From contig NW_001799311.1 in assembly GCF_000165425.1 (NCBI RefSeq), positions 124,001 to 188,000 of the forward strand: a DNA stretch of 64,000 nucleotides, given 5' to 3'. Shown piece after piece: positions 37,692 to 49,279 of this stretch (position 1 is the stretch's first letter; each line of letters begins with the position of its first letter). The notes beneath the pieces were generated by a model, which searched no databases, was not told where the DNA came from, and saw only the letters and a list, made by a program, of their open reading frames with translations. Both the position numbers and the translations under genes were made by a program. This stretch comes from Paramecium tetraurelia (lineage: Eukaryota; Ciliophora; Oligohymenophorea; Peniculida; Parameciidae).

Positions 37692-38106
37692 ATGAATCAA
37701 GATTAATTCGATAATGAAGGAGATCCACAACAATAATTCTTGGATGTACGTTATTAATATTAGATTAAAATAGGCATTTAAGGAGCTCTTGGAAGTTCAA
37801 AATTAGAGGATGTATAATGGGAATGACATGCTCAATCAATATTGTCCTCAATTACAATACCCAGTTATATTGCCAACGCAAATTCCAAACACTTTCATCG
37901 TATATATATGCATTCAATAAGATTAGATCAATATGGGTCCGTACTTGCCTCACATTTAGTAACCCCAAATTCATCCACAGCAAACTCAATAAGCAAGGAT
38001 GGCACCCCAAATCCAACAGAATTAATTCCTTAATCATTAGAGCATCAAAGAAGAAGAGCATGAAGAGAAGAAATAACCTAAGAATTGGCTCTAATAAAGG
38101 AAATGA
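37692..38106 (+). CDS. Hypothetical Gln/Pro-rich protein
   Basis: ATG at 37692 (MNQDQFDNEGDPQQQFLD), two introns (28 nt GTACGT...AAATAG and 27 nt GTATAT...GATTAG), TGA 38104-38106. The product is about 119 residues: a helical segment (AFKELLEVQNQRMYNGND), a Pro/Gln-rich middle (QYPVILPTQIPNTF, LPHIQQPQIHPQQTQQ) and a basic end (KEEEHEEKKQPKNWLQQRK). It lies 34 bp upstream of the RING gene, same strand. No family is recognised. Confidence 0.55.
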
Positions 38107-38140
38107 TCGAACTATTATAAAATATTATTTTTTATATTAA

Positions 38141-39697
38141 ATGGGCTAAACTTAAACTCAATAATAAGAAGATATACCCAATGAGTATGTGCATTATTTG
38201 TCAAAGAGTAAGTTTAATAATCCTATGCATTTAGCTGCCACTACTGCAGCTCATCACATATATGGCAATCAAGAAGAAGTTCAATTCTTGGCTCGATGTC
38301 CCAAATGTAAAAGCCACTAGTTCGACGATCAGTTGGGGAGGGTTACCAATTGTTTTTAATGCAAACTGATCTTTTCTGTCAATGATGGTCAGATCCAAAT
38401 AAGGCAGGATTCCACATTGCTCGAAGACAGGAGAACCTTTCAGATAACTGAAGTACAACTCCCTCAACTTGAAAGTGTCACGCTCTATGTGAATAGGTTG
38501 TCTAATTTATCTACTCTAGAACGATACTTGATCCAGCACTAATTAAAGATAACGTGATAGACTTTTAAAGATTGATCAAAAACGTACTTTTACCTTTCTT
38601 TTCAGTACGTCAAAGAGTATTGGAATCAGGAATCAAATTCTCAATCGGATCTTTCGAATTTCGAGTAGTCGGTGGGTTCCCAAGTAAAGGAATAATCACT
38701 AAACTAACATAAATCTACTGTTATGGGTATTACATCCAAGACACCACAAGGAGAGTCAAGATTTTATCAAGGAAGCCTTCGTCCCAATTGGATTCTGAGA
38801 TCAAGTCTTACTTCAGTGTTAATCCAAAGGACAATCAAATTATTTAGGATTCAACCATCAAAGTTAACTAATAAAAATACCTGGTTTTGCAATGTGACAA
38901 TGCCTCGGGGAAAATCGATAGAAACTCTGTAAATATTGATATTATTCTTTCTAAGATCATTGAGAGTATCCCAAATGTGCAGAATCTGAGAGATGTTAAA
39001 TTATGCTGTTTAAAATGTCCAGTATAGTATTAAAATTCTCGAAGAGATCGTGTCAAGGAAGCAGTTAGAAGGGTTATCGTTCAATCTTACTTCTGTGGCT
39101 TTAGTCGATTCATAGAGAAGGGCCAGATCCTGAGAATTTCAGATTTCGAATTTTAAGTACAATTTTTATAAGACCATGGACTGGTTGTTCCTAATTACAC
39201 TCAAATTGATATTGATTTTAACTAATCCATGCAGCATCAATAAAATAGATAGTTTGAATAGTTATTACCATCCAGTTTTGTTTCCAATAGGAGAAACGAT
39301 ATTCATAGACAACATACTCAATAAATTGAAGCACTCCATCGATTGTTAAATACATTCATTCTCTTGAATGAGAATTAACAATTACTACTTTAACTCAGAA
39401 ACACTAGAGCATCTGAAGAACTGATCAATCTATTGCCAGTACGTTAAATTACTATGGAATTCATAAATTAACATTAAAATGATGACAATCTAATTAAATG
39501 TATGATTTGTTTAGAAGATTACTAAGAGAATCAATTTGTTCGTACTATGCCATGCTGTAAAATAATACATTCATTATTCTCTAGGGCATTTCTTCCACCA
39601 AGAATGCATTGACAAATGGTTACACAAAAGTACACTCTGTCCCATTTGCAAGACTGAAGTGGATACAGATTCATAGATGGATGAAATTTCGATATGA
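38141..39697 (+). CDS. Zinc-ribbon and RING-H2 protein with duplicated middle module
   Basis: About 500 residues. A zinc ribbon lies near residue 50 (CPKC ... CFQC). Two related beta-rich modules follow: one with VLESGIKFSIGSFEFRVVGG and TKLTQI, another with FIEKGQILRISDFEFQVQF and NYTQI. A Gln-rich helix comes next, and a RING-H2 finger (CMICLEDY, CWHFFHQECIDKWL, CPICK) is close to the C-terminus. Two introns were placed, 23 nt (GTTGTC...CTCTAG) after SVTLYVN and 28 nt (GTAAAA...CTCTAG) inside the RING. RING-H2 proteins are usually E3 ubiquitin ligases. The rest of the architecture is unknown to me. Confidence 0.8.
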
Positions 39698-39866
39698 GGA
39701 AATATAAATAAATTATTTAAACTATTGACATCCTATCTCAAGTATATCTTTAATGCTTATTATTGAAATTATAATTTATTCTATAATTCAATCATTCTGT
39801 GATGAATGTAAAAATCATTATTATATCTAAATTTTGATTTAATATATTAATAAGTTGTTAAATTGA

Positions 39867-40170
39867 TATTAATACTAGCTCATAATAATCCAGGAATTTA
39901 TAAATCATTATTTCATCTCTTATGAAAATTGTAAAGTTGTTATACACAATCTAAGATTGAAAAATGAAGAGGAATCTTCACTTGTCCCAATAATATTTCT
40001 TTATGAACAAATAGAATATAAAGGGGAAGGATGACTTTAATTCAATTCTGATTTACATAGTCATTATGTAGAAAGCCGTTTCCTATATGTTTTAAATGCA
40101 GAAGGAATAAATTTAGATCATAGTTAAATAGAGTCTAAGAGATATTAGATGATCTCAGTATATTTAAATA
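39867..40170 (+). pseudogene. ORF relic with in-frame TGA and no start codon
   Basis: An open frame of 55 codons (39867-40031) with protein-like sequence (HNLRLKNEEESSLVPIIFLY, EQIEYKGEG) ends at TGA 40032-40034. The same frame continues beyond it with equally protein-like text (LQFNSDLHSHYVESRFLYVL). There is no ATG after the preceding TGA and no GT...AG that would remove the internal TGA. A gene remnant, or exons of an unrecognised gene, fits best. Confidence 0.35.
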
Positions 40171-40204
40171 GATTGTATATTATTTAAATATTAAATTAAT
40201 AATA

Positions 40205-41428
40205 ATGTATAAATATTTGTTCATTTGCGTCATATTGATTACGCTAAATGCATTGGATAATGGATTAGGTAGAAAACCTCCTATGGGATGGAATCCATGG
40301 AATAAATATGGCTGCAACATCAATGAAGAAATTGTCAGACAGACCGCTGATGCTTTGGTTAAAACTGGATTGGCAGCTGCAGGATACATTTACTTAAATT
40401 TAGATGATTGCTGGTAATCAGCCAGAGACCCTGCTACCAAAAAGATAATTGCAGATCCAGTCAAATTCCCCTCTGGAATTCCATCATTGGTCTAATATGT
40501 ACATTCAAGAGGATTGAAGTTTGGATTATATTCAGATGCTGTAAGATTATATTAATATCATCCAGGGTATGTAAACCTGCGAGGGCAAACCAGGTTCATT
40601 AGGATATGAAGAGATTGATGCATAAACCTATGCTGAATGGGACATTGATTATTTGAAGTACGATAACTGTCATACTGATGGTACCTCTCCAAAAGTAAGG
40701 TATCCTCCAATGTCTGCTGCTTTAATGAAATAGACCAAGAAGATCTATTTTTCAATGTGTGAATGGGGTTTGGAGAAACCATGGTTATGGGCTCCACCAA
40801 TAGCAAATTCTTGGAGAACCACCGGAGATATTTCAGATCATTGGTATTCCTTCATTGGTAAGTATCATTTTCTATGGCTTAGCTATTTTGGAAGAATAAG
40901 CCAATTTGGCATAATATGCTGGACCAGGACAATGGAATGACCCAGATATGCTAGAAGTCGGTAATGGAGGGATGAAAACTCACGAATATCAAGCTCATTT
41001 TGCTTTGTGGGCAATTTTGAAGGCTCCACTACTTATTGGTTGTGATATTACAAACATGAGTCAAGATACGAAGAAGATATTGATGAATCCAGAGGTTATT
41101 GCTGTTAATTAAGTAATACTAATAAATAATATTTAAGGATAGTTTGGGTATTTAAGCTACCAGAGTAAAGAAGGTGTTGACAAGTGAAGTCTGGGCTGCT
41201 CAAGTTGCTGATAACGGTGCTGGAGTAGTTGCAGTTCTCTTTAATCAAGCATCATTATAAGAATCGATAACTATTGAATTTGATAAGTTGGGAATTAGCG
41301 GAGATTAGAATGTCAGAGATCTCATTAATTAAGTTGAATTAGGAGTAGCAACTGTCAGTTATACTACTCAAGTTCCAGCTCGTTCAGTCGTTATGGTCAA
41401 GTTTAGAAATGCCCGTTCTGAATAATGA
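40205..41428 (+). CDS. Alpha-galactosidase, glycoside hydrolase family 27
   Basis: About 380 residues with a signal peptide ([19 protein letters not shown]). GH27 motifs: [40 protein letters not shown], the nucleophile motif YLKYDNC, acid/base region [24 protein letters not shown] and APLLIGCDI. Three 25-nt introns: one after YSDA (GTAAGA...ATCCAG), one after SFI (GTAAGT...GCTTAG), one after AVNQ (GTAATA...TTTAAG). Secreted or lysosomal retaining enzyme removing terminal alpha-galactose. Length and C-terminal beta domain (ending RSVVMVKF) are typical. Confidence 0.96.
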
Positions 41429-41452
41429 TAAATACAGAAATTAAATTGTAAA

Positions 41453-41998
41453 TCATTAATATTCTGGCTTAAGTTATGTTTGATATTTCTGAATAATCTT
41501 CTTGATCTTTGGAGATATTACAGCTCTACAATAGCCTTCGTTTGGGTTGATATCATAATAACCCTGGTGATAATCTTCGGCTTTATAAAATTCTTTAAAC
41601 TCCACCACTTGAGTCACAATTGGATTCTTGTATTCTTTTTGTAGTTCCTTTATAACTTCATTGACTATTGCCTTCTGTTACTCACTATGATAAAAAATAA
41701 TTGAACGATATTGTTCCCCTTCATCATTACCTTATCTGTTTAAAGTAGTTGGATCATGTGATGCAAAGAAGATGTAGAGTAAATCCTTATAATCCACCTT
41801 GTTTTGATCGAAAAGCACTTATACGACTTCAGCATGTCCTGTATTTCCTTTACATACATCTTTATAATTGGCAGTGCTTTTTAATGCACCTCCACTATAT
41901 CCAGAATAAACTTCAGATACTCCCTATATTCTCCTGTAAACAGCTTCAATGCACCAAAAACATCCACCTCCTAAAGTTGCTTTGTTGAGTATGTTCAT
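41453..41998 (-). CDS. MSRA: Peptide methionine-S-sulfoxide reductase
   Basis: An intronless frame of 181 residues. The catalytic motif [15 protein letters not shown] lies at the N-terminus, followed by [45 protein letters not shown] and HQGYY near the C-terminus. MsrA reduces the S-epimer of methionine sulfoxide using thioredoxin. No targeting peptide is visible, so it is probably cytosolic. It is convergent with the alpha-galactosidase gene, only 24 bp between the stop codons. Confidence 0.96.
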
Positions 41999-42112
41999 AT
42001 TGTGTTATTGGATATTAAAAATAATTCAAGGAATTGTAGGAATATGAGATTAAAGAATGTCCAAATTCTTAGAAATTAATTAAATATATTATCATTCTGC
42101 GAGACAATGAGA

Positions 42113-43237
42113 TCACATGCTCAACCTTTTACTTACTTTCTTATTATTAGTTTGTCTAGAAGTCTCTTATTTGGGAACTCCACTATTCACAATTGCTCGC
42201 AATCTCAAATTTCTTTTTGTCGAGGGAATCACTTTATCATTGTATTGTTTGTCATAAAATTGTTATACGAAACATTTAACTGCTTCATCATTCTAATCAA
42301 TTTGACTTGCCTATCTTGTATGAGCACTAGTTGGAGTGAATAAATATTAAGATGAATTGAATTCTTCAGCCAATTCTAATTTATGATGATTAAATCGTAT
42401 AAGCTACGATGTTACCTCATTATTATTATGATTGGTTGATCTTGTGTCCAATTCTTCATTAATTGGAGTTTGATTCTAAAAGGCCATAATTAGATTGGCT
42501 CCCTTTTCAATAGCACTTATTGTTGTTTGTCTTTTGAAACTTTTGGTGGGACTTAAATATTGGGAATTCTCAGTTTTTAATTTTACCTAAGTATTTACAA
42601 TAGGATCAAAATTGATTCTCAAATCAGTTAATTAACCTGAGCGATGAGTGGAAATATAGTCAGCAAGTTCATAAAACTTCATATCTCCTTTTTCAAAGTA
42701 CTTTTTTGGTTTTTATTGATTATCATGTAAATCCTAAGAAATCTTCCTTATCCTATCCAGACTGTCTTTACTAAACACATCTATTTTTGGAGGTCTTAAT
42801 GAATCAGCATAGTTTTTGACAGCCAACATTTTTTACAAAAGTACAGCATTCTTCTTTTTTTCGTACTTTTCGTACTGTTTCAAGATTGCTTCCTCAGCCG
42901 GAGTTTATTCCTCTACCAAATCTAATATTTAGTTTTGATACAATACCTTTGGAGTCTCTGTAACCGCTGCCTAAGTCATATTTCATCATAAATCCAGGTT
43001 GCCATCCCTTCTCTCCTTGTAAACGATTTGGATGCAATTTCAAAACCTTGTGGCCTGGTGGTCCAATTTATTTTTGAGTTTAATCTATCTATATAATATT
43101 ATAAAATCGTGTTATACCTTGCAAAAATTCTTACGGCAAAATTAACGTGCTTAAACTTTATCGCAGCCACTTTCTCTCAATTTCAAATAAAGCATAACAT
43201 TCGAATTAGAATTAGCAATATTTAGTTTAGTGCACAT
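42113..43237 (-). CDS. Hypothetical protein with coiled coil
   Basis: ATG at 43237 (MCTKLNIANSNSNVMLYL). Introns of 29 nt (GTATAA...TATATAG) and 25 nt (GTATTG...TATTAG) are clear. The N-terminal part has a Cys-rich patch (SGCDKVQARQFCRKNFC), then a block with GPPGHKVLKLHPNRLQGEKGW, and then a helix (EEAILKQYEKYEKKKNAVLL). The remainder is low-complexity and polar. The stop could be at 42113 or a little further down if another intron is used. No family is recognised. Confidence 0.6.
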
Positions 43238-43399
43238 TAAATAATAATAAAATTATAAATGTCAGAAGAAAATTGAGTCAAACATAACTAGAAAATATGA
43301 GATATATACAAATTATGGATGACAGGCTTTGGATTAGTATAGGGTTGATAAGTGATTGGGTACTGAAATAAATAACCTTAATTTAAAATTCCAAATGAT

Positions 43400-44019
43400 G
43401 GTTGCATTGAAATATTAAAGATTACAGAAAACATATTTTGATTTATTTGAAGAAAAAAGAATAAAATGAGAAATAGCAAGAAATTTATTTATATAATAAT
43501 AATCAGCTCTATTTTGTAGAAGTTACTTAAATTGAAAAACCATATTATAGTACTTAGGCTGTTTAAAAGTCGAATAATGAAGAAAATTCATAAATATTGA
43601 GTAGTAATAAATGGAATGTTTGTTAATAAAGATATCATAGAGATTTTGAAACATAATTGTAGCATCTAAAGTAATTTCTGAAAAAAATAAGCATTACATA
43701 TCAATCAAATATTCTATACTTTAATGATGAGGAAAGGTTATATCCTCTTTATCATTTGTTATCATAAGCACACTGTTGCTAATCTCTTTTGCGAGAAGGA
43801 GATTATAAATTTCAAGACTACACCTTGAGGAGATCATTAATTACACAATAACAAAATTTTAAAATATTATTAAACATATCTTCCTATTTAAAAGATAATA
43901 TCTAATTGAAAATCCTTTAATTGTCATAACTAACCCGCTAAAGAATGACTCTAAAACAATTACAAGGAGAGTCTAATAAAATTCAAGAATTATCATAATT
44001 GTTAGTCATAACTGAATGA
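43400..44019 (+). CDS. Hypothetical protein, 5' end unresolved
   Basis: A frame of about 190 codons ending in TGA 44017-44019 is clearly protein-like (YFVEVTQIEKPYYSTQAV, NDEERLYPLYHLL, REGDYKFQDYTLRRSL). It runs back to about 43410, where a 20-nt GT...AG (GTTGCA...TTAAAG) may join it to a short upstream exon. An ATG at 43259 could be the real start, but the intervening splices were not found. It is helical and hydrophilic; no family is recognised. Confidence 0.5.
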
Positions 44020-44523
44020 CTAAACTTAACTAACTTGAAACAGTATTATACAAAGTAACGATGGTATGGAAGGCATATTAATTTAATATTTGTTTTTCCT
44101 TAAATTTATTTTGCATTAAAATTTGTTGATTTTTAGAATACTTGATTTTTTGAATAGATCTATAACTTATAAAATAGTTTATTTAATTTTACTTTATTTA
44201 TGATACTATATTGATCTTCCTATAAAATTAAAGATGCATAATTTCAAATTTATAAATATGATCACATGAAAAATTTTGTTATTTTATTTCACCTAAGTCA
44301 TATGATTTGTTAAAGTAATAAGAAGTATTTATATTAAAGAAAATGTTGAATAATAATTTAAAAGAATTAATCATAAACATCAGATGTATTAAATTAATTC
44401 AAAATATGTTGATGGATAGAACGATTAAACTTAGATTTATAATCAACAGTACTGTTTACATTCTGTATGAATTACTTAGTACAAAAAATTGATGCTATAA
44501 TTATAATTTTAATATAAAATTTG
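44020..44523. other. AT-rich intergenic stretch
   Basis: About 500 bp with no gene-like frame on either strand. Confidence 0.5.
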
Positions 44524-46204
44524 ATGTTTTTATAAGCCATAAAAGTTAAGGATTGCAGGTATTGTGCACAATAATGAAGATTGGAGCCTATTCAATTAAA
44601 ATTCGGTCCATAGGTACCTCGCCAACATACTCCTGAAGGATTGAGCAAGATTGGGATGTTCAATAGCACTTTATTTTAAGGAAAGAAATCAATTGAGAAG
44701 AAAAAAGCAAGTAATCAGAGGAGACCCCAATCTTCATTTTAAAGGATTACCAAACCTGCCTTTTATAAAAATGTGTTTACAGTTTAATATAGTGTAATGT
44801 TTAATATAAAAAAGAATAGTTTTTTTGTGAAAATGGGAATAATGGGAATTTGGTTAGGAGAATTTTATAAGGGAGAGCATGGTTTGGTGAATAGCAAACG
44901 AGTTACAAGTAAGTAGATGATAGATAATTTAAGTGTGAACTTTATTTGGAGACAATCGAATAAAGGTTTCAATTATTCAACGTTAACATCGAAAAGTGTT
45001 TGCATAAATCATTTAGAACATCACAATGAAATATCAAACAAAAATAAATTGCATGCTAATTTGAAATCATATTGTCTGAGAACAAATAAGCACATGGATG
45101 ATTTTGTTCCTGTAACTTTCATAATCAACTTGGATTCAACAACTTTGCAAAATGATTTTAAAAAATTTGTAGATTATTTCGTTGAAATACAAAAAGACAA
45201 ACTGCTTAAAAACGTTTGGTTACTCAAACCACCTGATTTGAATAGGGGAAGAGGAATACAATTGTTTTCTGATTTAAAAGTCTTGATAAATCAAATTAAT
45301 GAATTTTGTAAAACAAGGAATGTTAACAAATAAATAATGCCCTCATCAAGAGCGACCAAAACTTTACTCATAACATACCCAGAGTCTAATGAAAGTACTT
45401 AAAATGTTCAACTTAGAAACTGGGTAAGCTCAGATTGAGATTACATTAGATTAAACTCCAAATTAAGATAGAATACTGGTTCTATAAAAGTATCTTGAAA
45501 CCCCTCTTCTATATAATGGAAGGAAATTTGATTTTAGAATCTGGGTATTAATAGATCACACTTGCAAATATTATTTCTTTAAGGAAGGGTAGCAATATTA
45601 AATTAATTCAGGTATTTACGATTAGCGAGTGAGCATTTCGACATTAAAAATCTTAGGTCGTTGTATATACATTTGACTAACAATGCTATCCAGAAGAATC
45701 ATTCTAATTATTGTAAATATGAATTAGGAAATCAATTGAGTTTCCAAGACTTATAATAGTATTTAACATCGTAAAAGAATACCAAGGTAACCTCAGTTGG
45801 AATTGTGTAAAAAATGAAAGAGCTCATTCATTAGACCATATTCTGTGCGTGTACTAAATTGCGAAATAGTTGATATTGTGTTGTTATTATTTTAGATCAT
45901 AGAGATTTTCAATTTGAAATCTTTGGATATGATTTCATGATTGATAATAATGGAAATATCTGGTTGATTGAAATCAACACTAACCCTTGCATTGAAGAGA
46001 GTAGTCCTTTACTATAAAAATTGATTCCTCGAATGTTAAGTAATGTGTATTTCCAAATTAGATGACGCTTTTAGATTAACAATTGATAAAATATTTTCTC
46101 CTTTCAAAACAACTTAGGACAACTTTCTTAACAATCTTCATGAATTTAGCATACCAGGATATGGTGATAAGGATAATCTTTGGGACTACATGGGCTAAAT
46201 TTGA
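44524..46204 (+). CDS. Tubulin-tyrosine-ligase-like protein (TTLL)
   Basis: About 500 residues from ATG 44524 to TGA 46202-46204. A 21-nt intron (GTATTG...ATGAAG) follows codon 13. A basic N-terminal extension precedes the ATP-grasp core: NVWLLKPPDLNRGRGIQLF, YIHLTNNAIQKNH, YELGNQLSFQDLQ, then IFGYDFMIDNNGNIWLIEIN and the metal-binding NTNPCIEESSPLL. TTLL enzymes add Glu or Gly side chains to tubulin. The NRGRG motif and the overall layout fit either group, so glycylase versus glutamylase is not decided. Ciliates use many of these for cilia and cortical microtubules. Several introns in 45430-45900 were not individually traced. Confidence 0.92.
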
Positions 46205-46237
46205 TTTAAATTATTAATAATAACAATACTTTATTAT

Positions 46238-47004
46238 ATGGGTCTTTAGTGTGCCAAACAAAAAGAGAAATAACCGATCAAAGCAAACGAAATCAAAAAA
46301 TCGGATAGCACTCCTTAAACTCTCAGCACTACAAAGGAAGCTATTGATTTTGTGGAGAGCCAATCTTTAGCTAATGTAATGAGAACGAAGCCGATCAAGG
46401 AATATTTAACGGAGTAGATAGCCAAAAATTAAATCTATGTTGATTCATGTGATATTTTGGCAGAAAGAATTGAAGGCAAATCTCAATTGATACTGAGATC
46501 TTACAATAACTACACTGAGAAGGCTTTAAAAATTAAATCAAAAGTGTTAGAATATTACAGAAACGAGTACACAAACTATATTAATTCCAGAAATGATACT
46601 TCTGAAAATAGGGAGTTTATCATCAAAGAAACAATTCAAGTATGCTTTTATCTAATCTTCTATTATAGTTGCTTGTGGAAACAGCCATCATTCTAAATTG
46701 TTTAATGGATAAAAACTTTGATGATGAGAATGAACTGTGGTGGACAAATGACTACTATAGTGATCGAATTAAAGCTTTATCTCTTTCTCCCGATACTTCA
46801 GAAAATACAGATCCTATCACATCTCCAATCTTACAATATTTAAATGCTTTAAAATCCAAAATAGTCAAGGTGATTCCCCTTCTACCAATCTAACCTAAGT
46901 CAATTGCAAACAGTGTAGCCATTGCGAATGTTCATTTGACTTAGTTTTACAAAGATCTAAAACTGGAATTTGCAAAGGATGTAGAAGAAGAAGTAAGCTG
47001 CTGA
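46238..47004 (+). CDS. Hypothetical protein, possible N-terminal acylation
   Basis: ATG at 46238, one 29-nt intron (GTATGC...TTATAG at about 46639-46667), TGA 47002-47004. About 245 residues, helical (IDFVESQSLANVMRTKPIKE, YTEKALKIKSKVLEYYRNEY). The N-terminus MGLQCAKQKEKQ has Gly2 and Cys5, a pattern for N-myristoylation plus palmitoylation. It lies 33 bp after the TTLL gene. No family is recognised; a membrane-associated or ciliary-membrane protein would fit the acylation signal. Confidence 0.65.
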
Positions 47005-47515
47005 ATGTTATATATTATTTATTTTAAAGCTTTTACATAATATTAATTAACCCCAACATCCACACATCTTTTTTTTATATTATGCTGAAATCGTTTTTTC
47101 AATGGAGTATTTAATAAAAAATCAATAAAAATCAATAAAAATCAGCATAAATCATTTCTTCCTTAGAATTCTTGTAACCAGATATACAAAACCTTGGAGA
47201 GTCTCTTCTGCTCATTTGAATTCTCCAATTTTTCTGTTTTGTTATAAATCAATTATTGAATCACCATTTTCGATGAATGAAAATTATATAAATTAAACTC
47301 ATGATAATATATTTTAAAATTAATCAATATTAATATTTATTTAATAATAATTATCAAAAACCTTTCTTTCTATTTATTTTTTGATCTTCTAGGATTAAAT
47401 TGATAATAAGAATTACTAATTCGTTCATAAATATATTAAATATTTTAGGTTGTTAAAATTTAAGAATGTTAGTTTATTGAATTATATATAAATAAGGAAT
47501 TCATAAGATGTGTCT
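47005..47515. other. AT-rich intergenic stretch with short tandem repeat
   Basis: It contains three imperfect copies of an 11-nt unit (AATAAAAATC type) at about 47115-47150. On the minus strand a 41-codon frame (47142-47267) reads LIYNKTEKLENSNEQKRL and might be a tiny gene, but it has no other support. Confidence 0.4.
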
Positions 47516-49083
47516 TCATCCTTACTTTTACCCCCCTTAATAAATTCCTATTACTTCAACCAAACTTTCCCTGTTTTCAACTCCTTATACAAGTAATGTA
47601 TGTGTTACAGGTTTACGACACAACATACAATAATTACTCTTTGACAATAATTGTTACGAGCATTCTTAACAAAATCCTCCATGGCCACAAGGCTAGTTAA
47701 TCATATTACTTTCTTTTTCATAACAAACAAGGCATAACACATTCTATTTATACTATCCTCTGCTTGACAACTCTGGGGCCATACTTTCACTAACTTCTAA
47801 TTTTATTCTTGGAGATGATAATAATTAATCAAATTTTTTAGTTAAGTCTTCCTCCAACTCCTGAGATGGACTCTTTTTAATCTCCTTCTATTTCTTTACA
47901 TCTGAATAACTAATTGATCGAAACTTTTTATCCTAAGATGAACCTAACTCATTCTGATTCTTTTGATTCTCATTTATTTCTTACTTTCTAAAGTAAGTGG
48001 CTGACAATTTCACCATAAATTAGGGAACCTTGCTTATGCTAATTCTGTGAATTTCTTTGATTCTTTCTTTTAATGTAATCTATTCATTAGGCTATTCGGG
48101 TGGTCTTATTTACTATTATGTTTCAGATAAATTGAAAAATTAACTAAAAATCATATATGATACTACATTAATTCTTCCTAGTTTTTGAAATAAAACAAGA
48201 TCTAAAAAAAATAGTAAACGATCGAAGTGATGAAACCCAATAAATTTATCTATCCAATATTATAGTCCAAGAGTAATCCTAATCCTAAAAAAGTCAGTCC
48301 TATATCTATAATAAATCCTACGAGAACAATATTCACCCAAGCCCCTCCAAAAACTAAAAACCTACACATTTATCTTTACTTAATAGTTTCTTATTTTAAA
48401 GTTCGTTGTTACAACATTTTAAAATCAAATCGAATATCAAACATACTTCAATCAATGTCATAGTACCAAGAATAAACCAAACGATTACTAAAGTTTGCAT
48501 CCAACCCCAATTAATTTATTGACTCCATTTCAAACTCAAAAATACTATCTGTAATGAGCCTATGCTTTTTATTGCAGCAACCAACTTTTAATAGATCGTA
48601 ATACATACAATTTCTTATATTTATTTTGACTAATCTTAAGCATCACTCTCAACACTTTACCTACTTATTAAAACTGTTATTGCTAAAATTACAAATTACA
48701 ATATGAGTAGAGCATAACTGATAAAATTAATATTTATTGCTGAGATTTCATTATTGTAGACTATTCCTAATAAATAGGTAATAAACAGGGCACTCTCCAA
48801 TAAGGCAAAACAACAATAAGAATTTATTCTAATTTGAAATTCCAAAGTAAATACCCTTTATATGAAAGCAATTTCGATATCATAAAAGCAAATTATGTAG
48901 TGCAAGTATATACAATAATTATTTTGTAATCCCATCCAAATGTTACGTTCGTATTAAATAGAAAACAAAATCCCATAATAATTGACACTAATAAGAATAT
49001 CTTTTTCACTACATATATTTTACAGATTTTAAATCTTATTTGGCCTTCGATCTCTGTACATCTTCCTCAGTTGTTTATTACAT
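47516..49083 (-). CDS. Multi-pass membrane protein with C-terminal RING finger
   Basis: ATG at 49083 (MQQTTEEDVQRSKAK), a 23-nt intron, then several hydrophobic helices (IFLLVSIIMGFCFLF, CCFALLESALFITYLLGIVY, FISYALLILQFVILAITVLI). A hydrophilic middle part and a C-terminal C3HC4 RING follow (CYEKESNMINQPCGHGGFC, then CSQQ, then CMLCRKPV). RING fingers at the end of multi-pass proteins are usually ER or organelle E3 ubiquitin ligases. The PCGHGG core resembles the metazoan IAP/MULAN type. The many introns in the membrane part were only partly assigned. Confidence 0.78.
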
Positions 49084-49279
49084 TTGCTCAAATTAATTAT
49101 AATTTTAATAATAGATTTGAGAGAGGGATATCCAAAAGAAACATCAATACTACTATTTGAATAAGTCATATATATAAAGGTTTTATTAAAATTCTGTTAA
49201 ACTCCTAATCATGTTTTGAAATCATGATATTATTTTAAAATTAATAAAAATATGATTTTCATTCACAATTGTATATGGA

